Both the position numbers and the translations under genes were made by a program. A stretch of 64,000 nucleotides of DNA from Streptomyces sp. NBRC 110035 (lineage in GTDB: Bacteria > Actinomycetota > Actinomycetes > Streptomycetales > Streptomycetaceae), in contig NZ_BBNN01000021.1 in the NCBI RefSeq assembly GCF_000829695.1, positions 29,599 to 93,598 on the forward strand. The letters are read 5' to 3'. Below are positions 39,980-47,799 of this stretch, piece by piece. Under the pieces are notes generated by a model, which saw only the letters and a program-made list of their open reading frames with translations, did no database searches and was not told the origin of the DNA. Numbering within the stretch: position 1 is the stretch's first letter; each line of letters starts with the position of its first letter.

Positions 39980-42226
39980 GTGGCAGCCCTCGCACGCTGG
40001 TGTGTCCGACGCCGACTGATCACCGTTCTGTTGTGGCTCCTCGCCCTCGGCGGGGTCGCGGCGGGAGCCTTCGCGACCGGAAACGCGTACTCGAACGACT
40101 ACAAGGTGCCCGGCACCGAGTCCGGGCACGCCACCGAACTGCTGCGCGAGGGCTTCCCGGCCCTGTCGGGCGACAGCGACACCGTGGTCTGGCACACACC
40201 GTCCGGCAGCGTCCGGGACTCCGGCGTCGAACAGAGCATGACCCGCACCCTGGACCGGATGGCGGACCTGCCCGGCATCGCCGCCGTGGCCGGCCCCTAC
40301 GGGGACGACGGCACCGGCGGGATCAGCGCCGACGGCCGCACCGCCTACGCCACCGTCACCTACGACGACCTGGCCAAGGACATCGACGAGGCCGAGGCGG
40401 CGGCCGTGCTCGACGCGGCCGAGGCCGCCCGGACCGACGGACTCCAGGTGGAACTGGGCGGCAGCGCCGCCGCGCTGACCGGGGCACCGGAGGGACACCT
40501 CGCGGAGGTCGTCGGAGTGGCCGTCGCCGCCGTCGTCCTCTTCCTCGCCTTCGGCTCGCTCGCCGCCTCGCTGCTGCCCATCGCCACGGCGCTGGTCGGC
40601 GTCGGTACCGCGTACGCCTCGATCGTGCTGCTCGGGCACGTCATGACCGTCGCCGACTTCGCGCCCATGCTGGGCATGCTGATCGGACTCGGCGTCGGCA
40701 TCGACTACGCGCTGTTCATCGTGACCAGGCACCGGCGCGGACTGAAGCGCGGACTGTCCGTCGCCGAGGCCGCCACCGAAGCCGTCGCCACCACCGGACG
40801 CGCGGTCGTGTTCGCGGGGGCCACCGTGTGCATCGCCCTGCTGGGCATGCTGATCCTCCGGCTGAACTTCCTCAACGGCGTCGCCGTCGCGGCCTCGCTC
40901 ACCGTGCTGCTGACCGTCGCCGCCTCGGTCACCCTGCTGCCCGCGCTGCTGTCACTCATCGGCATGCGCGCCCTCAGCCGCCGCGAACGGCGCCGACTGG
41001 CCGAGGCCGGCCCGCAGCCGGAACCGCCGACCGGCTTCGCCGCACGCTGGGCGGCGTTCGTGGAACGCAGGCCCAAGCTGCTCGGGGCGCTCGCCCTGGC
41101 CGTCATGGCGGTGCTGGCGCTGCCCACCTCCTCCCTCCATCTCGGCACCTCCGACCAGGGCAACGACCCGAAGACCTCCACCACCCGCCAGGCCTACGAC
41201 CTCCTGGCCGACGGGTTCGGGCCCGGCGTCAACGGCCCCCTCACCCTCGTGACCGAGGTCGACGGCGCCGCCGACCGGCTCGCCCTGGACACGCTCGGCC
41301 CCGCCCTGCGCGAGACCGAGGGCGTCGCGCACGTCGGGCCGGTGGTCCACAGCGCCGACGGCGGTACCGCGTACCTCACCGTCGTACCGGAGTCCTCCCC
41401 GCAGTCGCAGCGGACCAGCGACCTCGTCGACCGGCTGCGCGAGGACGTACTGCCGCGCGCCGAGGCCGGCACCGCCCTCGACGTGCGGGTCGGCGGCATG
41501 ACGGCCGGCTACGACGACTTCGCCGAGGTCATCGTCGACAAGCTGCCCCTGTTCGTCGGAGTCGTCGTCGGCCTGGGCTGTCTGCTGCTCCTGCTCGCCT
41601 TCCGGTCCGTCGTCATACCGCTCAAGGCCGCCGCGATGAACGTGGCCGCCGTCGCCGCCGCCTTCGGTGTGGTCGTGGCGATCTTCCAGTGGGGCTGGGG
41701 CAGCGAACTGCTGGGCCTCGGCAGCGGGGGTCCCATAGAGCCCTTCCTGCCCGTGATCATGGTGTCGGTCCTCTTCGGGCTCTCCATGGACTACCAGGTC
41801 TTCCTGGTCAGCCGGATGTACGAGGAATGGCTGGAGACCGGGGACAACCGGCGCGCGGTACGCGTCGGCCTCGCCGAGACCGGCCGGGTGATCAACTCCG
41901 CGGCGGTGATCATGATCTCGGTCTTCCTCGCCTTCGTCCTGACCGGCGACCGCGTCATAGCGATGTTCGGCATCGCGCTCGCCGCCGCCGTCGCCCTCGA
42001 CGCCTTCGTGCTGCGCACCCTGCTCGTCCCCGCGCTCATGCATCTGCTCGGGGGCGCCAACTGGTGGCTGCCCGCCCGGCTGGACCGGATCCTGCCGCGC
42101 ATCAGCATCGAGCCGCCGGAGAGCCGCGCCGTCCATGAGAGGCTGGCCGCCGCCACCGACGCCGAGGTGGAGGACGTGTTCGCCAGGGAGGGACGGCAGA
42201 CGGATGTACGCGATACGACTGGGTGA
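39980..42226 (+). CDS. MMPL family membrane transporter
   Basis: A 748-aa RND-superfamily exporter starting at GTG 39980. The first helix is LITVLLWLLALGGVAAGAFA, then a large extracytoplasmic loop with PGTESGHATELLREGFP. Helices 2-6 contain the MMPL motif MLGMLIGLGVGIDYALFIVTRH near residue 230, and the symmetric second half has VMVSVLFGLSMDYQVFLVSR near residue 600; the paired GxDYALF / SMDYQVF Asp-Tyr motifs are the proton path. Substrates of this family are lipids or hydrophobic metabolites. The GNAT gene overlaps its last 23 bp. Confidence 0.92.
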   Translation: MAALARWCVRRRLITVLLWLLALGGVAAGAFATGNAYSNDYKVPGTESGHATELLREGFPALSGDSDTVVWHTPSGSVRDSGVEQSMTRTLDRMADLPGIAAVAGPYGDDGTGGISADGRTAYATVTYDDLAKDIDEAEAAAVLDAAEAARTDGLQVELGGSAAALTGAPEGHLAEVVGVAVAAVVLFLAFGSLAASLLPIATALVGVGTAYASIVLLGHVMTVADFAPMLGMLIGLGVGIDYALFIVTRHRRGLKRGLSVAEAATEAVATTGRAVVFAGATVCIALLGMLILRLNFLNGVAVAASLTVLLTVAASVTLLPALLSLIGMRALSRRERRRLAEAGPQPEPPTGFAARWAAFVERRPKLLGALALAVMAVLALPTSSLHLGTSDQGNDPKTSTTRQAYDLLADGFGPGVNGPLTLVTEVDGAADRLALDTLGPALRETEGVAHVGPVVHSADGGTAYLTVVPESSPQSQRTSDLVDRLREDVLPRAEAGTALDVRVGGMTAGYDDFAEVIVDKLPLFVGVVVGLGCLLLLLAFRSVVIPLKAAAMNVAAVAAAFGVVVAIFQWGWGSELLGLGSGGPIEPFLPVIMVSVLFGLSMDYQVFLVSRMYEEWLETGDNRRAVRVGLAETGRVINSAAVIMISVFLAFVLTGDRVIAMFGIALAAAVALDAFVLRTLLVPALMHLLGGANWWLPARLDRILPRISIEPPESRAVHERLAAATDAEVEDVFAREGRQTDVRDTTG

Positions 42227-42773
42227 CGACGGAGCCGAACTGCGTCCCCTGGAGCCCTGGCACGCGGAGGAGTTCCTCGCCCACCTGGAGCGGGGCCGGG
42301 AATTCATCAACCGGTACGTCCCCTTCGGCTCCAAGGCCGTCGACGTGCCCACCGCGCGGGAGGCGCTCCAGCGGTACGCCGACTTCCGCGCCGCCGACAC
42401 GGCCGCGCTGCACGGCCTGTGGCTGGACGGCACGCTCGTGGGCGGGGTGCTCACGCTGAACTTCGACGCCGCGGGCGGCACCTGCGAGGTCGGCTGCTGG
42501 CTGGAGCCGGCCGCCACCGGGCGCGGGCTCGTCACGCGCGCCATGCGGGTGCTGATCGACTGGGTGATCGAACAGCGGGGCATCCACCGCGTGGAGTGGG
42601 TCGCCGCCGCCGGCAACGAGCCCAGCCTCAACACCGCCCGCCGGCTCGGCATGACCCGGGACGGGGTACGGCGCGCGTCCCACCTCCACCACGGCGTACG
42701 GCACGACCTGGAGGTGTGGTCGGTGCTGGCTCCCGAGTGGCGGACGGCGCGCGCGGCGCACAGCGATCATTAA
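42204..42773 (+). CDS. GNAT family N-acetyltransferase (RimJ/RimL type)
   Basis: A 189-aa protein from ATG 42204 with gggaggga at 42187-42194, overlapping the end of the MMPL gene by 23 bp, so it is translationally coupled. LRPLEPWHAEEFLAHLERGR is the RimJ/L start. DGTLVGGVLTLNFD and CEVGCWLEPAATGRGLVTRA near residue 100 hold the acetyl-CoA loop (Q/RxxGxG/A variant TGRGLV), and VEWVAAAGNEPSLNTARRLG and HDLEVWSVLAPEW follow. It probably acetylates a ribosomal protein N-terminus or a small amine; the target is unknown. Confidence 0.88.
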   Translation: MYAIRLGDDGAELRPLEPWHAEEFLAHLERGREFINRYVPFGSKAVDVPTAREALQRYADFRAADTAALHGLWLDGTLVGGVLTLNFDAAGGTCEVGCWLEPAATGRGLVTRAMRVLIDWVIEQRGIHRVEWVAAAGNEPSLNTARRLGMTRDGVRRASHLHHGVRHDLEVWSVLAPEWRTARAAHSDH

Positions 42774-42795
42774 GGGACTTCTCAGAGAGCGTCCG

Positions 42796-42801
42796 TACGG
42801 T
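42796..42801 (+). promoter_or_regulatory. -10 box TACGGT before the gene at 42809
   Basis: TANNNT ends 7 nt before the ATG, with no ribosome site, suggesting leaderless expression. Confidence 0.45.
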
Positions 42802-42808
42802 GCGCCCC

Positions 42809-43417
42809 ATGGGAACCGAGACCGAGACCGAGAAAGCGGCCAAGGCCGAGGACGACAGCGCGGACACCAGCGCGGACAGGAGCGGGACCGAGGCCGGCAC
42901 CGAGACCGGCACCGAGACCGGGGCGGTCGCTGACGCAGACACGGTCGACGGCGGCATCACGGAGACGGAGACGGAGCCGGGAGCGGAGCCGGAACCGGCC
43001 TCGACCCCGGAGGCCCGGGGTGCCACCGGGGTCGGGCAGGGCGCCGCGGCCGTCGTCTCCGCCGGACTCGGCGTCGTCTCGCTCACCGGCAGCTGGCTCG
43101 GTACGGTGGCCGCCGCCCGCGAGACCCTGGTCGGCCAGCTGGAGACCGCCGCGGACTCGACCGTCGCCGTCCAGATCAAGGAGGTCTACGGCGACGCCTG
43201 GCAGACCAGCGCGCTGTGGGGCGGCCTGTTCGCGCTCACCGCGCTGATCGTCGGCGTGGCGGTGCTCGTCCGGCCCGCGTTCGGGACGCCCGGCGCCGCG
43301 CAGGCCCCCTGGATCAAGTCGGTCGCCTGGGCCGGTGTCGCACTCGGCGCCATCGGGCTGCTGTCCGCCGTACTCAAGTACACCGACGTCCTACTGGGGC
43401 TGCCCGCCGCGGGTTGA
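42809..43417 (+). CDS. Hypothetical membrane protein with an acidic Thr/Glu-rich N-terminus
   Basis: A 202-aa protein. Residues 1-70 are low-complexity acidic sequence (ETETEKAAKAEDD, GTETGTETGAVAD, TETETEPGAEPEP), likely disordered and cytoplasmic. Helices follow: AAAVVSAGLGVVSLTGSWLG near residue 80, ALWGGLFALTALIVGVAVLV near residue 140 and VAWAGVALGAIGLLSAVLKY near residue 175, with an extracytoplasmic stretch (ETLVGQLETAADSTVAVQIK) between. No domain recognised; a conserved-looking but uncharacterised Streptomyces membrane protein. Confidence 0.72.
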   Translation: MGTETETEKAAKAEDDSADTSADRSGTEAGTETGTETGAVADADTVDGGITETETEPGAEPEPASTPEARGATGVGQGAAAVVSAGLGVVSLTGSWLGTVAAARETLVGQLETAADSTVAVQIKEVYGDAWQTSALWGGLFALTALIVGVAVLVRPAFGTPGAAQAPWIKSVAWAGVALGAIGLLSAVLKYTDVLLGLPAAG

Positions 43418-43676
43418 GCCGTCGCAGGCCCCCGGCAGGCACCGGGGACTTCGAACAGTTCTCGCAGCATTCCCGGAGGGATCCTGGCCCGGCCACGAGC
43501 ACCTTGCGGCCGGACCGGGGCCCCTCACCGGTGTCCGGGGCCCCGGTCCGGCCGCCGTAGACGCGGGCGAGGCAGTGGCGGTCACCCACCGCCCGGGGCT
43601 GTTCGCGGCCATGGCCGGGGACCGGTCCGCGGCGGGACAATGGGCGGCACGCCCACGCGACCCCGGAAGGAAAGCG

Positions 43677-43871
43677 ATGTTCAACGCCTTCGAGGAACTG
43701 TTCGCTCCCGGCCGCAAGCACACCCGGGACGAGCAGAACCGGCTCGAACTGACCCGGGAGGACGTCGGCGACACCGGTCCCGGACGCGGGCCGATAGACC
43801 TCGCGTCCGGAAAGGTCGTCGTACGCCCGTCACCGGACCACCCCGAACCGGCAGCGGACGACCGTTCCTAG
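43677..43871 (+). CDS. Small DUF6191-like protein
   Basis: A 64-aa protein starting MFNAFEELFAPGRKHTRDEQ with ggaagg at 43665-43670. NRLELTREDVGDTGPGRGPI and DLASGKVVVRP follow. I recall this as the short DUF6191 family found in many streptomycetes; function unknown. Its stop TAG (43869-43871) overlaps on the opposite strand the stop of the sugar dehydrogenase gene, both lying in one CTAG. Confidence 0.75.
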   Translation: MFNAFEELFAPGRKHTRDEQNRLELTREDVGDTGPGRGPIDLASGKVVVRPSPDHPEPAADDRS

Positions 43872-45031
43872 CTCACCTGGACCTCCAGGATGCGGTCGTC
43901 CTCGCCGTCCGGGTCGCCGCGGCCGTCCGTGTTGCTGGTGACCAGCCACAGCTTGTCGTCGCCCGCCGCCGCAACCGTGCGCAGCCGCCCGTACTCGCCC
44001 TCCAGGAAGGCCTGCGGGTCCGCCGAGGCCTCCGTTCCCCTGAGCGGGATCCGCCACAGGCGTTCCCCGCGCAGGCCCGCCATCCAGATCGACCCCTCCG
44101 CGTACGCGATGCCGCTGGGGGAGGCCTCGTCCGTGCTCCACTGGGCGATCGGATCGTGGAAGCCGCCTTCGTCGGACGTGCCCTCGGCCTCGGGCCAGCC
44201 GTAGTTGTCACCGGGCTCGATCGCGTTCAGCTCGTCCCAGGTGTTCTGGCCGAACTCCGAAGCGAACAGCCGCTGCCTGGAGTCCCAGGCGAGGCCCTGC
44301 ACGTTGCGGTGGCCCAGCGAGTACACCGCGGAGTCGGGGAGCGGGTTGCCCGGCGCCGGCTCACCCTCCGGGGTCAGCCGCAGGATCTTGCCGCCCAGCG
44401 ACTTCTCGTCCTGGGAGAGGCCGGTGTCGCCGCTCTCGCCCGTGCCCACGTACAGCATCCGGTCCGGTCCGAACGCGATCCGGCCGCCGTTGTGGACCAC
44501 TCCCTTGGGGATGCCGCGCAGCACCGTGTCCGGGGCGCCCAGCCGCTCGCCCTCGGGCTTGTCCTCGTCGTGGATCATGCGGACGATGCGATTGTCCGAG
44601 GCCGAGGTGAAGTAGGCGTAGACCATGCGGTCCGAGGCGTAGTCGGGGGAGAGCGCGATGCCGAGCAGACCGCCCTCGCCGGACGGCGACACCCCGGGCA
44701 CCTCACCCAGCTCGGAGGTCTCGCCCGTCTCGGCGTCGACCCGGCTGATCGTGGCATCGTCACGCGACGACACCAGCAGATCGCCGTCGGCCAGGGGCGC
44801 GAGCCCCCAGGGGGAGCGCAGGTCCGTACCGACCGTACGGAGCACCTTCGCCGAGCCCTTCGCGGGCGGTGTCTCCTCGGCGCTGCTCTCCGGGGACGCG
44901 GACCGCCCCGCCGTACTGCCCGGTGAGGAACGGTCGTCTCCGCCCGGCGATCCCCCGTCGTCGGAGGAACAGCCGGCCGTCAGCAGGAGCGTGGCGGTGG
45001 CCAGCACGGCCGTAACGGCTCGATGGTGCAC
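43868..45031 (-). CDS. PQQ-dependent sugar dehydrogenase-like lipoprotein (glucose/sorbosone dehydrogenase family)
   Basis: A 387-aa exported protein. GTG 45029-45031 gives MHHRAVTAVLATATLLLTAG followed by Cys, a clean lipobox (LTAGC); the longer in-frame start puts charged residues before the signal. The GSDH beta-propeller has LRSPWGLAPLADGDLLVSSR near residue 70, GGLLGIALSPDYASDRMVYA, VVHNGGRIAFGPDRMLYVGT with the PQQ/catalytic His region near residue 185, GHRNVQGLAWDSRQRLFASE and DNYGWPEAEG near residue 270. It probably oxidises sugars or sugar alcohols at the outer membrane face. Ca/PQQ binding is inferred. Confidence 0.88.
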   Translation of the reverse strand: MHHRAVTAVLATATLLLTAGCSSDDGGSPGGDDRSSPGSTAGRSASPESSAEETPPAKGSAKVLRTVGTDLRSPWGLAPLADGDLLVSSRDDATISRVDAETGETSELGEVPGVSPSGEGGLLGIALSPDYASDRMVYAYFTSASDNRIVRMIHDEDKPEGERLGAPDTVLRGIPKGVVHNGGRIAFGPDRMLYVGTGESGDTGLSQDEKSLGGKILRLTPEGEPAPGNPLPDSAVYSLGHRNVQGLAWDSRQRLFASEFGQNTWDELNAIEPGDNYGWPEAEGTSDEGGFHDPIAQWSTDEASPSGIAYAEGSIWMAGLRGERLWRIPLRGTEASADPQAFLEGEYGRLRTVAAAGDDKLWLVTSNTDGRGDPDGEDDRILEVQVS

Positions 45032-45441
45032 GATGTCGTCCCTTCGACGCGGCGGGTTCTCCCTGTCATACACCGCCCGCGCCCCACAAGTTCCCGATCA
45101 CGGGAGACCGAACCGCCGACCACCGCCCGATCCCGGCCCGGACCCCACGATCCCGGCCCCACGATCCCGGCCCGACGGCCCCGGCCCCGGAACCCGCCTC
45201 CACGGGCCACGGCCCGCCGGCCCGCGCCGCCGGCCCGCGCGTCCGGGTCCTGCGTCTCCGGGTCCTGCGCGTCCGGGTCCTGCGTCTCCGGGTCCCGGAC
45301 GTCACGATCAACCCGTCACGATCAACCCGACCGGCCGCGCCCCGGGTTCCGGTGCCACGGACTCGGCCCGGCGACCCCCGCCTCCCGGTTCCGCGCCCGT
45401 GGGCCGAACGCCCGTGACGTCCGCTCCCGCGGGCCACCGTC
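45032..45441. repeat. Spacer with four 15-bp tandem units
   Basis: About 410 bp between two minus-strand genes. Units alternating gtccgggtcctgcgt and ctccgggtcctgcgc run at 45241-45300 (four copies, the last diverged), with other short repeats nearby (cacgatcccggcc, 45142-45175). No gene is supported on either strand. Confidence 0.75.
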
Positions 45442-46440
45442 TCAGTCCCACGACCCCTGGACCGCGGGCAGGTCCGCGAGCTCCGCCAGGTCGGCCTCCG
45501 TCAGCCGCAGGTCCGCCGCCCCCGCGTTCTCGGCGACCCACCGCTCCTGCTTGCTGCCCGGCACCGGGATCACCTGCCGGCCCTGGGCCAGCACCCAGGC
45601 CAGGGCGACCTGCGCCGGGGTGACCTCCTCGCCGTGCCGGCGGGCGACACGGCGCAGGCCGACCACGATCGGCTGGTTCGCGGCCATCATCTCGGCGGTG
45701 AAACGGGGATGCCGGGCCCGCAGATCGTCCGCCTCGAACCCTCCGCCGGGTGTCAGCGTGCCGGTCAGGAAGCCGTTGCCCAGCGGCATCGCGGCCAGGA
45801 GACCCACACCGCGCGCCGCGCACCACGGCAGCAGCGCCTCACGCGCCTCCGGCGACCACACCGACAGCTCCGCCTCCACGGCGCTCACCGGGAAGACCTG
45901 CTGCACCCGCTCCAACTGCCGGACCGTCGCGTCGTGCAGCCGCGCCCCCGGCCGCCGCGCGGACCGCGCACCGACCGCGCAGAGCCCCAACGCCCGTACC
46001 TTTCCGGCCCGTACGAGCTCCGCCATCGCGCCCCAGGTCTCCTCGACGGGGATCTCCGGGTCCGCCCGGTGCAGCTGGTACAGGTCGATGACGTCGGTCT
46101 GCAACCGGCGCAGCGAGGCGTCGCAGGCCCTTCTCACGTACCCGGGGCGGCCGTTGGCCACGATGTGCTGATCGCCCACCAGCAGACCCACCTTCGTCGA
46201 CACGAAGGCGTCACCGCGCCGCTCCTTCAACACCCGCCCCAGCAACAGCTCGTTGGTGAACGGGCCGTACATGTCGGCCGTGTCCAGCAGCGTCGACCCC
46301 AGGTCCAGGGCCCGGTGCACCGCCCTGAGCGAGTCCTCGCCGCGCTGCCGCGAGGTGCTGTAGGCCCAGCTCATCGGCATGCACCCGAGTCCGACCGCCC
46401 CCGCCGCGAGCGCCGCCGCGCCGATCGTCCTGCGCTCCAC
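45442..46440 (-). CDS. Aldo/keto reductase
   Basis: A 332-aa (beta/alpha)8 NADPH-dependent oxidoreductase. VGLGCMPMSWAYSTSR near residue 17 is the usual AKR start. STLLDTADMYGPFTNELLLG near residue 50 provides the catalytic Asp and Tyr; FVSTKVGLL gives the Lys; LQTDVIDLYQLHRADPEIPV near residue 125 gives the His. ALAWVLAQGRQVIPVPGSK near residue 280 binds the cofactor. Native substrate unknown. It is divergent from the 2-hydroxyacid dehydrogenase gene across about 75 bp. Confidence 0.9.
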   Translation of the reverse strand: MERRTIGAAALAAGAVGLGCMPMSWAYSTSRQRGEDSLRAVHRALDLGSTLLDTADMYGPFTNELLLGRVLKERRGDAFVSTKVGLLVGDQHIVANGRPGYVRRACDASLRRLQTDVIDLYQLHRADPEIPVEETWGAMAELVRAGKVRALGLCAVGARSARRPGARLHDATVRQLERVQQVFPVSAVEAELSVWSPEAREALLPWCAARGVGLLAAMPLGNGFLTGTLTPGGGFEADDLRARHPRFTAEMMAANQPIVVGLRRVARRHGEEVTPAQVALAWVLAQGRQVIPVPGSKQERWVAENAGAADLRLTEADLAELADLPAVQGSWD

Positions 46441-46502
46441 CTGGTCGTGACCCTCCCTTTCCCGGACCCCAACCTAACCTCTGGCGTCGCGGACCCCTGA
46501 CG

Positions 46503-46508
46503 TAGCCT
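46503..46508 (+). promoter_or_regulatory. -10 box TAGCCT before the 2-hydroxyacid dehydrogenase
   Basis: TAGCCT ends 7 nt before ATG 46516 and no ribosome site intervenes; probably leaderless. Confidence 0.45.
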
Positions 46509-46515
46509 CCGCTGC

Positions 46516-47466
46516 ATGACTGCTGACATATGGCTTCCCATCCCGCCGGACGAGATCGAGGGCCTTCCCGAGGGGCCGGAGTACCACTTCTGGGACGGCG
46601 CGCAGGAGTACCCGGCGGACCCGGCGGACTGCGTGTTCTACGTCGTGCCGTACATGAAGCCCGGCGACGTCGGGATGCGTCCGCTGCCGCTGATGAGCTC
46701 GGTCGAGGTCGTACAGACCCTGTCCGCCGGCGTCGACCACGTCCAGCCGGGCCTGCGCCACGTGGGCCCCGGCGTACGGCTGTGCAACGCGCGCGGCGTG
46801 CACGAGGCGAGCACGGCGGAGCTGGCGCTCGCCCTGGTCCTGGCCTCGCTGCGCGGCCTGCCCGACTTCGTACGGGCGCAGGACAAGGGGGAGTGGCTCG
46901 GCGGATTCCGGCCCGCGCTCGCCGACCGGAACGTGCTCATCGTGGGCTACGGAGCGATCGGCGCGGCCATCGAGGACCGGCTCGTTCCGTTCGAGCTCGC
47001 GCGGGTGGCGCGCGTCGCGCGCTCCGCACGCACCACGGCGCGCGGCCCGGTGCATCCGTTCGCCGAACTGCCCGCGCTGCTGCCCGAGGCGGACGTCGTC
47101 GTTCTCTCCACCCCGCTCACGGAGGCCACCCGCCACCTCGTGGACGCCGGTTTCCTGGCCCGGATGAGGGACGGCGCGCTGCTCGTCAACGTGGCCCGGG
47201 GGCCCGTCGTCGACACCTCGGCCCTGCTCACCGAGGTGGAGAGCGGCCGTATCACCGCGGCCCTCGACGTGACCGATCCCGAACCGCTCCCTTCGGAGCA
47301 TCCCCTGTGGCGGGCGCCGGGCGTTCTCATCAGCCCGCACGTCGGCGGACCCACCTCCGCGTTCCGGCCACGCGCCGAGCGGCTGCTGGTGGACCAGTTG
47401 AACCGGTTCTTGAACCGGGAAGAGCTTCGCCACGTGATCCTGGTGACCGGGGCGGCAGACCTGTAG
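46516..47466 (+). CDS. D-isomer-specific 2-hydroxyacid dehydrogenase
   Basis: A 316-aa NAD(P)-dependent enzyme. MTADIWLPIPPDEIEGLPEG is the start, TLSAGVDHVQP near residue 75 the substrate loop, and NVLIVGYGAIGAAIEDRL near residue 140 the Rossmann GxGxxG. LLVNVARGPVVDTSALL near residue 230 carries the catalytic Arg, DVTDPEPLPSEHPLW near residue 255 the Glu, and LISPHVGGPTSAF near residue 275 the His. Related to phosphoglycerate/hydroxypyruvate-type reductases, but too short for SerA and without an ACT domain. The exact 2-keto acid is unknown. Confidence 0.9.
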   Translation: MTADIWLPIPPDEIEGLPEGPEYHFWDGAQEYPADPADCVFYVVPYMKPGDVGMRPLPLMSSVEVVQTLSAGVDHVQPGLRHVGPGVRLCNARGVHEASTAELALALVLASLRGLPDFVRAQDKGEWLGGFRPALADRNVLIVGYGAIGAAIEDRLVPFELARVARVARSARTTARGPVHPFAELPALLPEADVVVLSTPLTEATRHLVDAGFLARMRDGALLVNVARGPVVDTSALLTEVESGRITAALDVTDPEPLPSEHPLWRAPGVLISPHVGGPTSAFRPRAERLLVDQLNRFLNREELRHVILVTGAADL

Positions 47467-47521
47467 TCCACTTCGAGCACCGTCCGCGTTTTTTCGGATG
47501 CGGCGGGTACCCATATATCAG

Positions 47522-47532
47522 GTGATCGTCAC
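47522..47532. promoter_or_regulatory. Palindrome gtgatcgtcac upstream of the GGDEF gene
   Basis: GTGA-TCG-TCAC is symmetric and lies in the AT-richer promoter region of the large GGDEF-EAL gene. The half-sites resemble those bound by BldD, which controls several c-di-GMP genes in Streptomyces; the match is partial. Confidence 0.4.
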
Positions 47533-47560
47533 GGAGCGTAGAGAAGCTATGTCCCTGAGT

Positions 47561-47580
47561 GACGATACTGGTGTATCGTC
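47561..47580. promoter_or_regulatory. Inverted repeat gacgatac-tggt-gtatcgtc
   Basis: Perfect 8-bp arms with a 4-bp spacer (47561-47568 and 47573-47580), about 220 bp before the preferred start of the GGDEF gene. Likely an operator or a short hairpin in the leader; the regulator is unknown. Confidence 0.5.
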
Positions 47581-47799
47581 CCGACAGGGGCAGCGCCGCT
47601 GACCGATCGGCGCGGGGGATTGGCATTGCAGACTGTGAGGGGGGCGACGGGCGATGTACGGCCTATGGACAGGCGATCCGACGCGATTGAGCCGCCGTCG
47701 GCGACCCTGGCGCACGACCGCGCGCAGCCGGGGCCACCACGGCGGTCACCGCACCCGCGCTCACCCCGCCCGCAGCGGCGACCGCCCCGGGAGGAGCCG

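Noticed and set aside
46516..47466. A second serA
   Set aside because: The protein is only 316 aa, lacks the intervening and ACT domains, and is more distant from SerA than other hydroxyacid dehydrogenases.
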